Positions 26,080 through 34,326 of a stretch of 64,000 bases of DNA are shown here, piece by piece. Made by a program: the position numbers and the translations under genes. Within the stretch, counting starts at the first letter, position 1; each line of letters starts with the position of its first letter. The notes under the pieces are model-generated. The model saw nothing but the letters and a program-made list of their open reading frames with translations. It had not been told where the DNA came from and ran no database searches. This DNA comes from Billgrantia gudaonensis (GTDB taxonomy: Bacteria > Pseudomonadota > Gammaproteobacteria > Pseudomonadales > Halomonadaceae), in the NCBI RefSeq assembly GCF_900100195.1, contig NZ_FNES01000016.1, forward strand, positions 31,615 through 95,614, read 5' to 3'.

Positions 26080-27051
26080 TCATGCGCCCTCCTCGGCCGG
26101 GCCGAACAGCCTCGGCGTCAAGCGTACGTACCAGGCCGCAGCCTGCACCTGCACGACATAGGCCAGCGCCACCAGCAGGGCAGCATCGGTACCGGCCTCG
26201 CCGAAGGCATTCATGGCCAAGGCCAAGGCGATGGAGAGATTGCGCATCACCGTACCGTAGACCAGCGCGATGCCGTCGCCGCGCGACAGGAAGCGGTGGG
26301 CCACCCAGGTGCTGAGTGCAAAGTTGATCAGGTAAAGGGCGAGCAGCGGCGCGGCGATCTCGATCAGCAATGCCGGTTGGCCCAGCAGCTCATCGGCCTT
26401 GAGCGCCATGGCGACGAAGACGATACCCAGCACGCCCAGGGTCGACAGCGGTGGGAATCGCGGTGCCCATGCCTTCTGAAAGGCGGCCTGGCCGTGCTTG
26501 CCGACCAGATAGTGCCGCGTCAGCTGGCCGGCAACCAGCGGAAGCCCCACCACCAGCAGGATCTGACGGAACACGACCAGCATGTCGACCGGTATGCTCG
26601 CTCCCATCAACGCCTGAACGTAGAGTGGCGTCACCAGCGAGCCGAGCAACAACCCCACCACCGTCATCTTGATGGCAGTAGCGACGTTGCCCTTGGCGAA
26701 GCCGGTCCAGGAGATCGTCATGCCGCTGGTGGGCAGCAGGGCCGCCAGCAGAAGCCCCAGCGCCAGATAAGGCTGCTCGGCGAACCACAGCCACCCCATG
26801 GCGAACGCCACGAAAGGGATCACGGCGAAATTGATCAGCTGCGCCAACCCCAGCGCACGGGCATCGCCCCCCTGCCACAGTTGCTTCAGCTTCAGATTGA
26901 CCATCATGGGGTAGACCATGAGCAGGGTCAGCGGCACGACCAGAGCCGTGAGCCAGGCCACCGGTGCCACGCTGCCGTAGACCAGCCCCAGCACCATGGT
27001 CAGCGGAATGGCAATGAGCAGATTGCGCGTTAGCCTCGCCAGTATCGCCAT
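26080..27051 (-). CDS. ACR3/BASS-type transporter, substrate unknown
   Basis: This 323-residue protein has about ten hydrophobic segments of the bile acid:sodium symporter/ACR3 fold. Examples are VPLTLLMVYPMMVNLKLKQL and LLAALLPTSGMTISWTGFAKGN. Real ACR3 arsenite exporters carry a conserved cysteine in the fourth helix that I do not find; no cysteine is present at all. Arsenite efflux is therefore doubtful. A palindrome matching the one at bigR lies upstream, so a sulfur compound (for example sulfite or thiosulfate) is a better guess. The ATG at 27051 follows an AGGGGG stretch. The gene ends 14 bases from the ankyrin stop codon, tail to tail. Confidence 0.75.
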   Translation of the reverse strand: MAILARLTRNLLIAIPLTMVLGLVYGSVAPVAWLTALVVPLTLLMVYPMMVNLKLKQLWQGGDARALGLAQLINFAVIPFVAFAMGWLWFAEQPYLALGLLLAALLPTSGMTISWTGFAKGNVATAIKMTVVGLLLGSLVTPLYVQALMGASIPVDMLVVFRQILLVVGLPLVAGQLTRHYLVGKHGQAAFQKAWAPRFPPLSTLGVLGIVFVAMALKADELLGQPALLIEIAAPLLALYLINFALSTWVAHRFLSRGDGIALVYGTVMRNLSIALALAMNAFGEAGTDAALLVALAYVVQVQAAAWYVRLTPRLFGPAEEGA

Positions 27052-27091
27052 GCCGTGCCCCCTGCCGTCGACGGCCAAAGGGCCGTGCGCT

Positions 27092-27121
27092 CAAACAATA
27101 TACAAATTTATATAATGTTTG
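27092..27121. promoter_or_regulatory. Putative BigR operator upstream of the ACR3-like gene
   Basis: ATATA-CAAATT-TATAT (27098-27113) has the same ATATA-N6-TATAT form, with a CAA core, as the site at 23480-23495. Outer arms CAAAC (27092-27096) and GTTTG (27117-27121) widen the symmetry. It lies about 45 bases upstream of the leftward transporter start and 71 bases after the end of the leftward RNase gene is read in, so only the transporter is a target here. Confidence 0.6.
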
Positions 27122-27172
27122 GGCGCAAAGGCCAAGGGGCATGTTGTCGCACCCCGCTCTTATCAGCGCCAA

Positions 27173-28582
27173 CTAGAGCGGAATGCAGTCCTGAAAGTCG
27201 GGAATCTCGGCATCGATACCGGCATCGGCCAGTGCCCGTTGCAGCACTCGCTGCGCCTCCGGCTCGCCGTGAACCAGGTAGACCAGCGGCCGATTGCGAA
27301 AGGCGCCGGCCCAGCCGATCAGCTCGCTCTGCCCGGCATGGGCGGAAAAGCCGCCGATGGTATGTACCTTGGCCTTCACCGGCAGCTCCTCGCCGAGCAC
27401 CTTGACGCGTTCGGCACCGTCCACCAACGCACGTCCGAGAGTGCCGGCAGCCTGGAAGCCGACGATCACCACTCGCGTGCTGGGCTTGGCCAGGTTATAG
27501 CGGAAATGATGGAGAATGCGCCCGCCATTGCACATGCCGGCACCGGCAATGACGATCGCCCCACCGTGGATACGGTTGATCGCCATGGACTCCTCGACGC
27601 TGCGGGTCAGGCGCAGGATGGGAAGATACTGAGAAGGGTCGCCCTGGGCCGCAACGTTGAGCACCTTGAGATCGTCGCGGTTGAGCGAATTGCGTAGCCG
27701 GTCGTAGAGCTCGGTGACGCGAATCGCCATGGGGCTGTCGAGGAACACCACCTGCTGTTTCAGCCGCCCTTCATGGTAGAGCACGCTCAGGTGATAGAGG
27801 ATCTCCTGAGTGCGCCCCACCGCGAAGGCGGGAATCAGCACGTTGCCGCCGGCCGCCTGGGCTTCGTCGAGCACCTGGGCGAACTCCTCCAGGGTCTCCT
27901 CGAGCGGACGGTGATCGCGGTCGCCATAGGTGCTCTCCATCAGCACCAGATCCGCCTCGTGCAGCGTCTCGGGATCCTTCATCAGCACCGAACTGGGGTT
28001 GCCGAGGTCACCCGAGAAAACCAGATGGCGCTGCCGGCCGCCGGAAGGCACCATCAGCTCGACGATCGCCGAACCGAGGATGTGCCCGGCATCGCGGAAG
28101 ACCAGGGTCACGTCGCCGGGAAGATTGACCGGCTGCCCGTAGCCGTGGGGCACGCACAGCGCCAGGGTGTCGGCCACGTCGTCGATGGTGTAAAGCGGTT
28201 CGACGAGCGGCTTGTCGGCGCGCTTTCGCCACTTGTTCTCGAACTCAATGTCCTTGGCCATCACGAAGGCCGCATCCTGGAGCATGATCTCCAGCAGTTC
28301 GGCAGTATCCCGCGTGCAGTGGATCGGTCCGCGATAGCCCTCCCTCACCAGCTTGGGGAGCAGGCCGGAATGGTCCAAGTGGCCGTGAGACAGCACCACT
28401 GCCTCGAGCCGCTTGGCCAGCGCTCCCAGCGGCCTGGCATTGGCCCGGTCGGCCTCCGCCCCGCCCTGATGCAGCCCGCACTCGAGTAGCAGCGCATGTT
28501 GCCGACCGTCGCCATCTACCTCGAGCAGATAACGCGAACCGGTGACTTCTCCCACCGCTCCCTGGAAGGTCAATGTCGACAT
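27173..28582 (-). CDS. Beta-CASP metallo-beta-lactamase RNase (YSH1-like)
   Basis: This 469-residue protein belongs to the beta-CASP nuclease group with CPSF-73-like bacterial homologues. It shows motif 2 SHGHLDHSG (His-66, His-68, Asp-70, His-71), motif 3 FRDAGHILGS, motif 4 FSGDLG, the beta-CASP segment with ESTYGDRDH and GGAIVIAGAGMCNGGRILHH, and the C-terminal motif GGFSAHAGQSEL. It probably cuts or trims RNA in the cytoplasm; the targets are unknown. GGAG precedes the ATG. It is a single gene, divergent from the next. Confidence 0.9.
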   Translation of the reverse strand: MSTLTFQGAVGEVTGSRYLLEVDGDGRQHALLLECGLHQGGAEADRANARPLGALAKRLEAVVLSHGHLDHSGLLPKLVREGYRGPIHCTRDTAELLEIMLQDAAFVMAKDIEFENKWRKRADKPLVEPLYTIDDVADTLALCVPHGYGQPVNLPGDVTLVFRDAGHILGSAIVELMVPSGGRQRHLVFSGDLGNPSSVLMKDPETLHEADLVLMESTYGDRDHRPLEETLEEFAQVLDEAQAAGGNVLIPAFAVGRTQEILYHLSVLYHEGRLKQQVVFLDSPMAIRVTELYDRLRNSLNRDDLKVLNVAAQGDPSQYLPILRLTRSVEESMAINRIHGGAIVIAGAGMCNGGRILHHFRYNLAKPSTRVVIVGFQAAGTLGRALVDGAERVKVLGEELPVKAKVHTIGGFSAHAGQSELIGWAGAFRNRPLVYLVHGEPEAQRVLQRALADAGIDAEIPDFQDCIPL

Positions 28583-28697
28583 GACGACGGCTCCTTGCTG
28601 GAATGGATGCTCGGCTTCAGCATAACGGAGTCACGCATCATGCCGATAGCAGGGGCCAAGCCAACGCCACCGTCCCAGCACTGGCACAGGAGCCAAC

Positions 28698-29273
28698 ATG
28701 CACTTCACCACCCTAGGCCCCGCCGGCAGCAACCACGCGCTGGTACTCGAGCGCTATCTCGCCGCGCGCGGCATGAGACAAGCGAAGGTCCAACTGGCCG
28801 AGCGTTTCATGGACGCCTTCGACGCCCTGCTCGAAGGCACCACCGACTTCGTGTTGCAGTGCACCGCCCATCCCAGCCATGGCGAGTGCGTGGGCCGCTA
28901 CATGCACCGCGCCTTTCCGGTGGACGCCTTCATCGCCGGCAGCAAGCCGCTGGCGGTGCTCGCCAGGCAGGAGATCGAAATGCCGCGCACCATCGGCCTG
29001 CAGCCGGCCACCCGTCACTACACCGACCTGAGCGGCTATACGGAGCAGATCGAAGCGCCGACCATCGTCGACGTGGCCGAAGGGCTTCTCGAAGGCCGCT
29101 TCGAGGCCGGGCTGTGCGCCCGGGAGGCCTTGGAGCAAAACCCCCAACGCCTGCGCCTGGTCGAAGACCTGGGGCCGGCACTGGACGCCTGGGTGCTGTT
29201 CGGGCGCGAAAAGCTCGCCGAGGACCCGGCGATCTGGCCGCAGGCGCCAGTGGTGCGACAGTTCGGCGCGTGA
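28698..29273 (+). CDS. Prephenate dehydratase-like protein
   Basis: The 191-residue protein starts MHFTTLGPAGSNHALVLERYL, resembling the GPxGT-SxxA N-terminus of prephenate dehydratase, and continues with a bilobed ligand-binding-like pattern (MDAFDALLEGTTDFVLQC, PTIVDVAEGLLEGRFEAGLC). It has no ACT domain, and the typical ESTR motif and catalytic threonine of PheA are not evident. It may be a distant relative similar to BacA (prephenate decarboxylase of bacilysin synthesis) or a binding protein. AGGAGCC precedes the ATG. I am sure that it is a gene but not of its function. Confidence 0.55.
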   Translation: MHFTTLGPAGSNHALVLERYLAARGMRQAKVQLAERFMDAFDALLEGTTDFVLQCTAHPSHGECVGRYMHRAFPVDAFIAGSKPLAVLARQEIEMPRTIGLQPATRHYTDLSGYTEQIEAPTIVDVAEGLLEGRFEAGLCAREALEQNPQRLRLVEDLGPALDAWVLFGREKLAEDPAIWPQAPVVRQFGA

Positions 29274-29289
29274 GGCCTCGCCAGCCGAC

Positions 29290-31095
29290 CTACACCACGA
29301 AGATCACCACCGCCCCGGCCAGTATCAGCAGCCCACGCAGCCAGGCCGCACGCCGGGCGATCACGCCATAGGAAATCGCCCCCAGGCCCACGGCGATCTT
29401 CGACGCATCGAAAAGTGCCCAGGCAGGGTCGAAGGCCAGGCGAATGACGTCGGGATTGGCCACCATGGCCAGCGGAATCAGGTAGAGACCGATGCCCAGC
29501 GCCATCGCCTTGAGAGCGACCTTGAGCCAGTTCTCGCCGACCATGCCGGCGGCGATGAACACCCCGCCGCACACCGGCGGGGTGATGGTCGACAGCAGCG
29601 CATACCAGAACACGAAAAGGTGCGCCAGCAGCGGCGACAGCCCCAGCTCGGTCAGCGCCGGCCCGGCCACCGACACGCAGATCACGTAGGCCGCGGTGGT
29701 CGGCACTTCCATGCCCAGCACCAGGCAAGCCAGCGCCGTCAGCAACAGCGCCGGCCACAGCAGGTCGCCGGACAGCGACAGGATCCCCGAGGTGATTTTC
29801 ACCCCCAACCCGGTCATGCCCAGCACCCCGATCACCAGCGAAGCGCAGATGATGATGGCGCCGATGGTGGCCACCTGCTTGCCGGCGATCACCAGCGCCT
29901 CGGCAAGGCGCTCGGCGAACCCCGACAGCGAGAAGCGCAGCGTCACGTCGAACAGCAGCAGCGCCACGCCCACGAAGATGGCCAGGCTGGCGGCATACTG
30001 TGGGGTCAAGCCACCCACGAAGATGCGCTCGAGCAACACCACGAACGGCACGGCGAAGAACAGCGAGGTGATCAGCACCTCCTTGGCACTGGGCTGCTCG
30101 CTGGCCGCCATGGGTCGCAGGTCGTGGCGAGTGGCGAAGGCGTTGATGCCCACCCACACCGTGGCGAAATAGAGCATCGCCGGCAGCATGGCCGCCGCCA
30201 TGATCTGGGTATAGGGCGTGCCGGTGAGTTCCACCATCACGAAGGCCCCGGCCCCCATCAGCGGCGGCATGATCTGTCCCCCGGAGGAGGCCACCGCCTC
30301 GACGCCCCCGGCCAGGGAACGGGGGTAACCCAACCGCACCATGCCGGGAATGGTGATGGCGCCGGTCGAAGCGACGTTGGCCGAGGCGGAACCGGAGATC
30401 GACCCCATCAACGCCGATGAGATCACCGAGACCTTGGCCGCCCCGCCGGTCAGCCGCCCCGCTACGGCGCTGGCCAGGTTCATGAAGCCACGGCCCGCCT
30501 CACCGGCATTGAGCACGGCGCCGAAGATCACGAAAATCGCCACCACGCCCACGCTCACTCCGGTCAGCTTGCCCCACAGACCGCCCTCGGTGATGGTCAG
30601 CGTGCCGATGAAGCTTCCCGTGGGAATGCCCTGATGGCCGAACTGGCCCGGCACGTACTCGCCAAGCAACCCATAGAGCAGTGCCACCAGAGCCACCAGC
30701 GGCAATGGCCAACCGATGGCTCGCCGCGCCGTCTCCAGCGCCAGGCCGATCAGGAAGACGCCGATGGCCATCTGCCAAGGCGTATCGATGAAGCCGTACT
30801 GATTGGCCAGCGACGACTCGTTGAGCGCAACGTAGGCACAAGCCGCCACGCCAAGCAGCGTCAGCCCCCAGCCGCTGGTGCGCTGCCAAGGCGTACGCGC
30901 CGCGAAAACGAGCACCCAGGGCAGCAGCAGCGCCATGTGGATGGGGCGACTGATCATCGCCGGCGTGAGACCGTAGAAGATCAATCCCAGATGAAAGATG
31001 ACGGACACCGCACCGAGCACCACCCAGGCCGGATGCACGCGCGTGGAAAGCGAACCGGCGGCCTGCGCCGCCGGTGATATCGTTGATGTCATCAT
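29290..31095 (-). CDS. TRAP transporter fused permease (TAXI-associated)
   Basis: This 601-residue inner-membrane protein carries the fused small (DctQ-like) and large (DctM-like) permease of a TAXI-type TRAP transporter. The N-terminal half has four to five helices, followed by a long segment with the GSISGSASANVASTGAITIPGM signature, which is characteristic of fused TRAP permeases. The symport ion is probably sodium, as is usual in this family. It follows the periplasmic binding protein gene by 20 bases. The substrate is likely an organic acid, but which one cannot be told. Two ATGs occur at the start (31095 and 31092). Confidence 0.92.
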   Translation of the reverse strand: MMTSTISPAAQAAGSLSTRVHPAWVVLGAVSVIFHLGLIFYGLTPAMISRPIHMALLLPWVLVFAARTPWQRTSGWGLTLLGVAACAYVALNESSLANQYGFIDTPWQMAIGVFLIGLALETARRAIGWPLPLVALVALLYGLLGEYVPGQFGHQGIPTGSFIGTLTITEGGLWGKLTGVSVGVVAIFVIFGAVLNAGEAGRGFMNLASAVAGRLTGGAAKVSVISSALMGSISGSASANVASTGAITIPGMVRLGYPRSLAGGVEAVASSGGQIMPPLMGAGAFVMVELTGTPYTQIMAAAMLPAMLYFATVWVGINAFATRHDLRPMAASEQPSAKEVLITSLFFAVPFVVLLERIFVGGLTPQYAASLAIFVGVALLLFDVTLRFSLSGFAERLAEALVIAGKQVATIGAIIICASLVIGVLGMTGLGVKITSGILSLSGDLLWPALLLTALACLVLGMEVPTTAAYVICVSVAGPALTELGLSPLLAHLFVFWYALLSTITPPVCGGVFIAAGMVGENWLKVALKAMALGIGLYLIPLAMVANPDVIRLAFDPAWALFDASKIAVGLGAISYGVIARRAAWLRGLLILAGAVVIFVV

Positions 31096-31115
31096 CGATG
31101 AGCCGTTGTGGAGAA

Positions 31116-32108
31116 TCAGCGCAGTGCGTCGGGGATCTCGATGCCTGCCTCGTCGTAGTAACGCACCGCCCCCGGATGCAGGCTACCGGCAATGTTGCCG
31201 ATCATGTCGTGGGTGATGCCGCCCCACCAGGGCGACTCCTCGGCCATCGTCTCGCGGCGCTCCCAAAAGGTCTTGGTCAGCGTATAGGCCGTCTCGTCGT
31301 CCATGTTCGTGGTGGTGTAGGCGATCACCGGCAGCGAGGTGGTCTCGACGTCTTCATCGATGCCGTTGTAGGTGCCGCCCGGAATCGTCTGATGCGCTGC
31401 GCCGGTCTGCTCGATCTGCGCCTCGGTGAGGCTCACCAGACTGATCGGCATGCTGGCCGCGGTCTCGATCACGTTGGGCGTGGGAAAGGAACTCGCCGTC
31501 ACGAAAGCATCGATCTGACCGTTCTTGAGCGCGTCGGGGCCGCTGCCGATGTCGGCATCCGCCACCTCCACCTCGTCATCGAGATCGAAGAGCTCCAGAT
31601 AGCGCTGCGCCTCGCGCGCGCCGAAGCTGCCGCGTCCGATCAGGATGTGCTTGCCCTCGAGGTCCTCCAGCGCCAGCACGCCGGCATCGTCGGCCACCAC
31701 GAAGTGCATGGTGATGGCCGGAATCGGGAAGAGTCCGCGAATCTCCTGGAAGCGGGGACTCTGGCGATCGGCGAAAGGTCCTTCGCCGGCCTGGGCGCTG
31801 TCGATCAAGCCCGGCGGCGTGGTGAACACGTAGTTGCCCTGGCGGGCCATCACTTCCATCACGTTCTGCACCGAGCCCTGGCTCTCTTCCAGGGTCAGGG
31901 AGACCTCGCCATCGGTGCCCCGATCGATGGCCTCCGACAGCTCCACGCCCATTTGATAGTAGGCGGTGCCGGCCGAGGCCGACTTGTACGTCACGCGGGT
32001 CTCGGCCTGGGCGCCGAAGGCGCTGGCTCCCAGCACGACGGCGATGGCCGAGGCGAGAAGGGGGCGGGACAGAGGGCGAGTAGTGCGAGAACGGGAAAGG
32101 CGGGACAT
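31116..32108 (-). CDS. TAXI-family TRAP substrate-binding protein
   Basis: This 330-residue periplasmic protein has a signal peptide (about 1-36, ending FGAQA before ETRV). TAXI signatures follow: YKSASAGTAYYQMGVELSEAID and VFTTPPGLIDSAQAG. The family binds glutamate or other organic acids, and the substrate is not determined by sequence here. It heads the transporter operon, 187 bases downstream of the GntR regulator stop. Bases 32109-32295 hold the putative promoter and no gene that I can support. Confidence 0.9.
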   Translation of the reverse strand: MSRLSRSRTTRPLSRPLLASAIAVVLGASAFGAQAETRVTYKSASAGTAYYQMGVELSEAIDRGTDGEVSLTLEESQGSVQNVMEVMARQGNYVFTTPPGLIDSAQAGEGPFADRQSPRFQEIRGLFPIPAITMHFVVADDAGVLALEDLEGKHILIGRGSFGAREAQRYLELFDLDDEVEVADADIGSGPDALKNGQIDAFVTASSFPTPNVIETAASMPISLVSLTEAQIEQTGAAHQTIPGGTYNGIDEDVETTSLPVIAYTTTNMDDETAYTLTKTFWERRETMAEESPWWGGITHDMIGNIAGSLHPGAVRYYDEAGIEIPDALR

Positions 32109-32295
32109 GTAGGGCTCCTTTCTGCGTGTCCAGTGGTCGGGGCGAGTTTGTTATGGATGCTCCGCGAAGGGCATCGGATACCGCTCCCTATCATGCCGAT
32201 TTTTCGCCGCATGAACACCCGTTTTCCAGCGTCTCGACCACGTCGTGTTCGCTACCCTGCCACCCTGGGTCGCGAAACGGGGCCGCCCCTGGCGC

Positions 32296-32955
32296 TCACG
32301 AAAAGCTTCCCAGCGCCACCTCGTAGGAGCGCTGGATATGGTCGTCCATGAGATCGCGGGCGGCCTGCACCCGCCGGTCCAGCGCCAGGTTCACCAGCTC
32401 GCCATGCTGTGCATCCAGCACGCGACGCACGTCGGGAACGTTCGGTGCCAGGCGGCGGTAGCGGTCGAACTGATCGTGCAACTGCTCGATGAAGCGAAGC
32501 AGCCAAACCGAGCCGCAGGGAGCCACCAGGGTCCGGTGGAAGCGCGTATGCATCGCCTCCCACTCGTCGACCTTCTCGGGTGTTTCGTCGGCGCGCTTGA
32601 GGCGATGCGCCACTGCCAACAATTCCGACTCCCACTCGGCATCGCCCCGCTCGATGGCACGTTCCAGCGCCATGCACTCCAGCTCGCGGCGCATGTCGGC
32701 AATGTCGTCGAGTTCCTCCCGCGCCAGGCGTGGCACCCGGAAACCTCGCTGATTCTCCTGAATCAGCAACCCGTAGGCAGCCAAGCGATTGAGTGCCTCT
32801 CGCAGCGGGCTCAAGCCCACGCCATAACGCTCCTTGAGCGAGCTGATCGCCAGCTTCTCGCCCGCCGCAAAGCGCCCGTTGACCAGTTCCTGGCGCAAGG
32901 TGTCGTAGATTCGACTGGACGCCGTGACGCCCTCCTCGCGATTGAAAGCTCCCAT
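32296..32955 (-). CDS. GntR-family (FCD) transcriptional regulator
   Basis: The 219-residue protein has an N-terminal winged helix (IYDTLRQELVNGRFAAGEKL, with recognition segment GVGLSPLREALNRLAAYGLL) and an all-helical FCD ligand domain with conserved His and Asp positions (MHTRFHRTL, LLRFIEQLHDQF). I chose the ATG at 32955, preceded by AAGGGAAG; the frame extends 20 codons further. It lies between a divergent CHR-Tct-hydrolase operon and a same-strand TRAP-TAXI operon and could control both. The effector is probably one of the transported organic acids. Confidence 0.92.
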   Translation of the reverse strand: MGAFNREEGVTASSRIYDTLRQELVNGRFAAGEKLAISSLKERYGVGLSPLREALNRLAAYGLLIQENQRGFRVPRLAREELDDIADMRRELECMALERAIERGDAEWESELLAVAHRLKRADETPEKVDEWEAMHTRFHRTLVAPCGSVWLLRFIEQLHDQFDRYRRLAPNVPDVRRVLDAQHGELVNLALDRRVQAARDLMDDHIQRSYEVALGSFS

Positions 32956-32993
32956 CTTCCCTTCTCCCTTGCACGGCCCCCGCACTTCGGAGG

Positions 32994-33023
32994 TTGACGA
33001 CGGCTCATCGAGCAACCTATATT
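32994..33023 (+). promoter_or_regulatory. Putative sigma-70 promoter for the CHR-Tct operon
   Basis: TTGACG (32994-32999) and TATATT (33018-33023) are separated by 18 bases, with the first codon of the CHR gene at 33107. An AT-rich partly symmetrical stretch, TCTAGACCATATAATCG (33023-33039), sits just after the -10 and could be the GntR operator. The divergent intergenic region is 151 bases long. Confidence 0.5.
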
Positions 33024-33106
33024 CTAGACCATATAATCGATTTTTTGACTTAAAAAGTGATCATGACAACAAAATCAATTCCAAACCCCCATCGCCGAGG
33101 TCGGGC

Positions 33107-33679
33107 ATGACTCGGCAGACCCCGGCCCCGCTCGGCTCGCTGCTGGGTGCCTTCACCCGCATCGGCCTGCTGGGCTTCGGCGGCGGGCCCGCCATGATCC
33201 CGCTGATCCGGCAAGAAGTCGTCACCCGCCACCGCTGGCTCGACGACGAATCCTTCGCCGACATTCTCGCCATCGCCAACACGCTGCCCGGCCCCATCGC
33301 GACCAAGATGCCCGGCTACATCGGCTACCGCATCGCCGGCTATGCCGGCTGCATCATCGCCGTTTCGGCCGTCATCGTTCCCATGATCGTCGCCATGATC
33401 CTGCTGCTCGGGGCCTTCCGACACTACCGCGACCAGAGCTGGATCCAAGGCATGAGCCAGGCCGTCATCCCGGTCGTCATGGTGATGATGGCGCAGTTGA
33501 CCCTCGACTTCTGGAACAAATCGCGCCTGTCTCTCGGCAACGCCGTCAGTCTGGGCATGTGTGCCGCCGCCGGCGTATTGATCTACCTGCTCGGCCTGCA
33601 TCCCGGCTGGGTCATCGGCGCCTTGCTGCTGGCCGCCATGCTCAAGCCCGACGGAAACGGGCAGGAGGCCGACAAGTGA
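33107..33679 (+). CDS. CHR-family transporter, first half-protein
   Basis: The 190-residue membrane protein has the CHR (chromate ion transporter) signature LLGFGGGPAMIPLIRQEVVTRHRWL and GPIATKMPGYIGYR, with about six helices. Two half-length CHR genes in tandem form one transporter in many bacteria; here the second follows at 33676. CHR proteins export chromate in some cases, but many members have unknown substrates. The ATG at 33107 has GAGG upstream. The pair lies in an operon with an organic-acid transporter and a gamma-glutamyltransferase-type hydrolase, which argues for something other than chromate resistance. Confidence 0.88.
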   Translation: MTRQTPAPLGSLLGAFTRIGLLGFGGGPAMIPLIRQEVVTRHRWLDDESFADILAIANTLPGPIATKMPGYIGYRIAGYAGCIIAVSAVIVPMIVAMILLLGAFRHYRDQSWIQGMSQAVIPVVMVMMAQLTLDFWNKSRLSLGNAVSLGMCAAAGVLIYLLGLHPGWVIGALLLAAMLKPDGNGQEADK

Positions 33680-34206
33680 TCTACTGGGAACTGTTTCTGG
33701 CCTTCTTCATCCCCAACATCATCGGCTACGGCGGTGGGCCCGCCATCATTCCCCTGATCGAGGCCGAGGTCGTCGGACGCTACGAGTGGATGTCCGCTCA
33801 GCAATTCGCGGAAACGCTGGCGCTCGGCAACGCCCTGCCCAGCCCCATCGCCACCAAGATGGCCGGGCAGGTCGGCTTCGAAATCGCCGGCGTGGGGGGC
33901 GCCCTGGTCGCCGTGCTCGCCACCGTCGTGCCGTCTCTACTGCTCATGCTCGGCGCCCTGGGGCTGCTGTATCGCTACCGCGACTCCCCGCGGGTGAAGC
34001 GCATGAGCCAGTGGGTTCGCCCGGTCATCACCATGATGATGGCATGGTTGACCTGGAGTTTCTTCAGCGAAGGCCTGCACGCGGCCGGCCTGCTTCACAC
34101 CTTGGTGATCGGCGCCGTCGCTGCGCTTGCCCTGCTGCGTTTTCGCATCCACCCGGCCTTCATCGTGATGGCCGCCCTGGCCTATGGAGGTGTCTTTCTC
34201 GGCTGA
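33676..34206 (+). CDS. CHR-family transporter, second half-protein
   Basis: The 176-residue membrane protein has the same signature in its own form (GYGGGPAIIPLIEAEVVGRY, SPIATKMAGQVGFEIAG). It starts at a GTG (33676) that overlaps the previous stop codon, with AGGAGG seven bases upstream, so it is translationally coupled to its partner. It should pair with the first half in antiparallel topology, as in other split CHR systems. About six helices are visible. A 120-base gap follows before tctC. Confidence 0.88.
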   Translation: MIYWELFLAFFIPNIIGYGGGPAIIPLIEAEVVGRYEWMSAQQFAETLALGNALPSPIATKMAGQVGFEIAGVGGALVAVLATVVPSLLLMLGALGLLYRYRDSPRVKRMSQWVRPVITMMMAWLTWSFFSEGLHAAGLLHTLVIGAVAALALLRFRIHPAFIVMAALAYGGVFLG

Positions 34207-34326
34207 TCCATACGACCCAAGAACATGCCATTCAACAACAATCGACGCGCCGGAGCACAGGCTCACACCCCAGCTCTTCGCCCCGCGAAGAGCGCCAAGA
34301 CAAAAGACACAAGACGAGGTGTTACC

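Noticed and set aside
33107..34206. Frameshifted single chromate transporter gene
   Set aside because: Both halves have complete signature motifs, the second has its own ribosome site and GTG start overlapping the first stop; split pairs are normal in this family.
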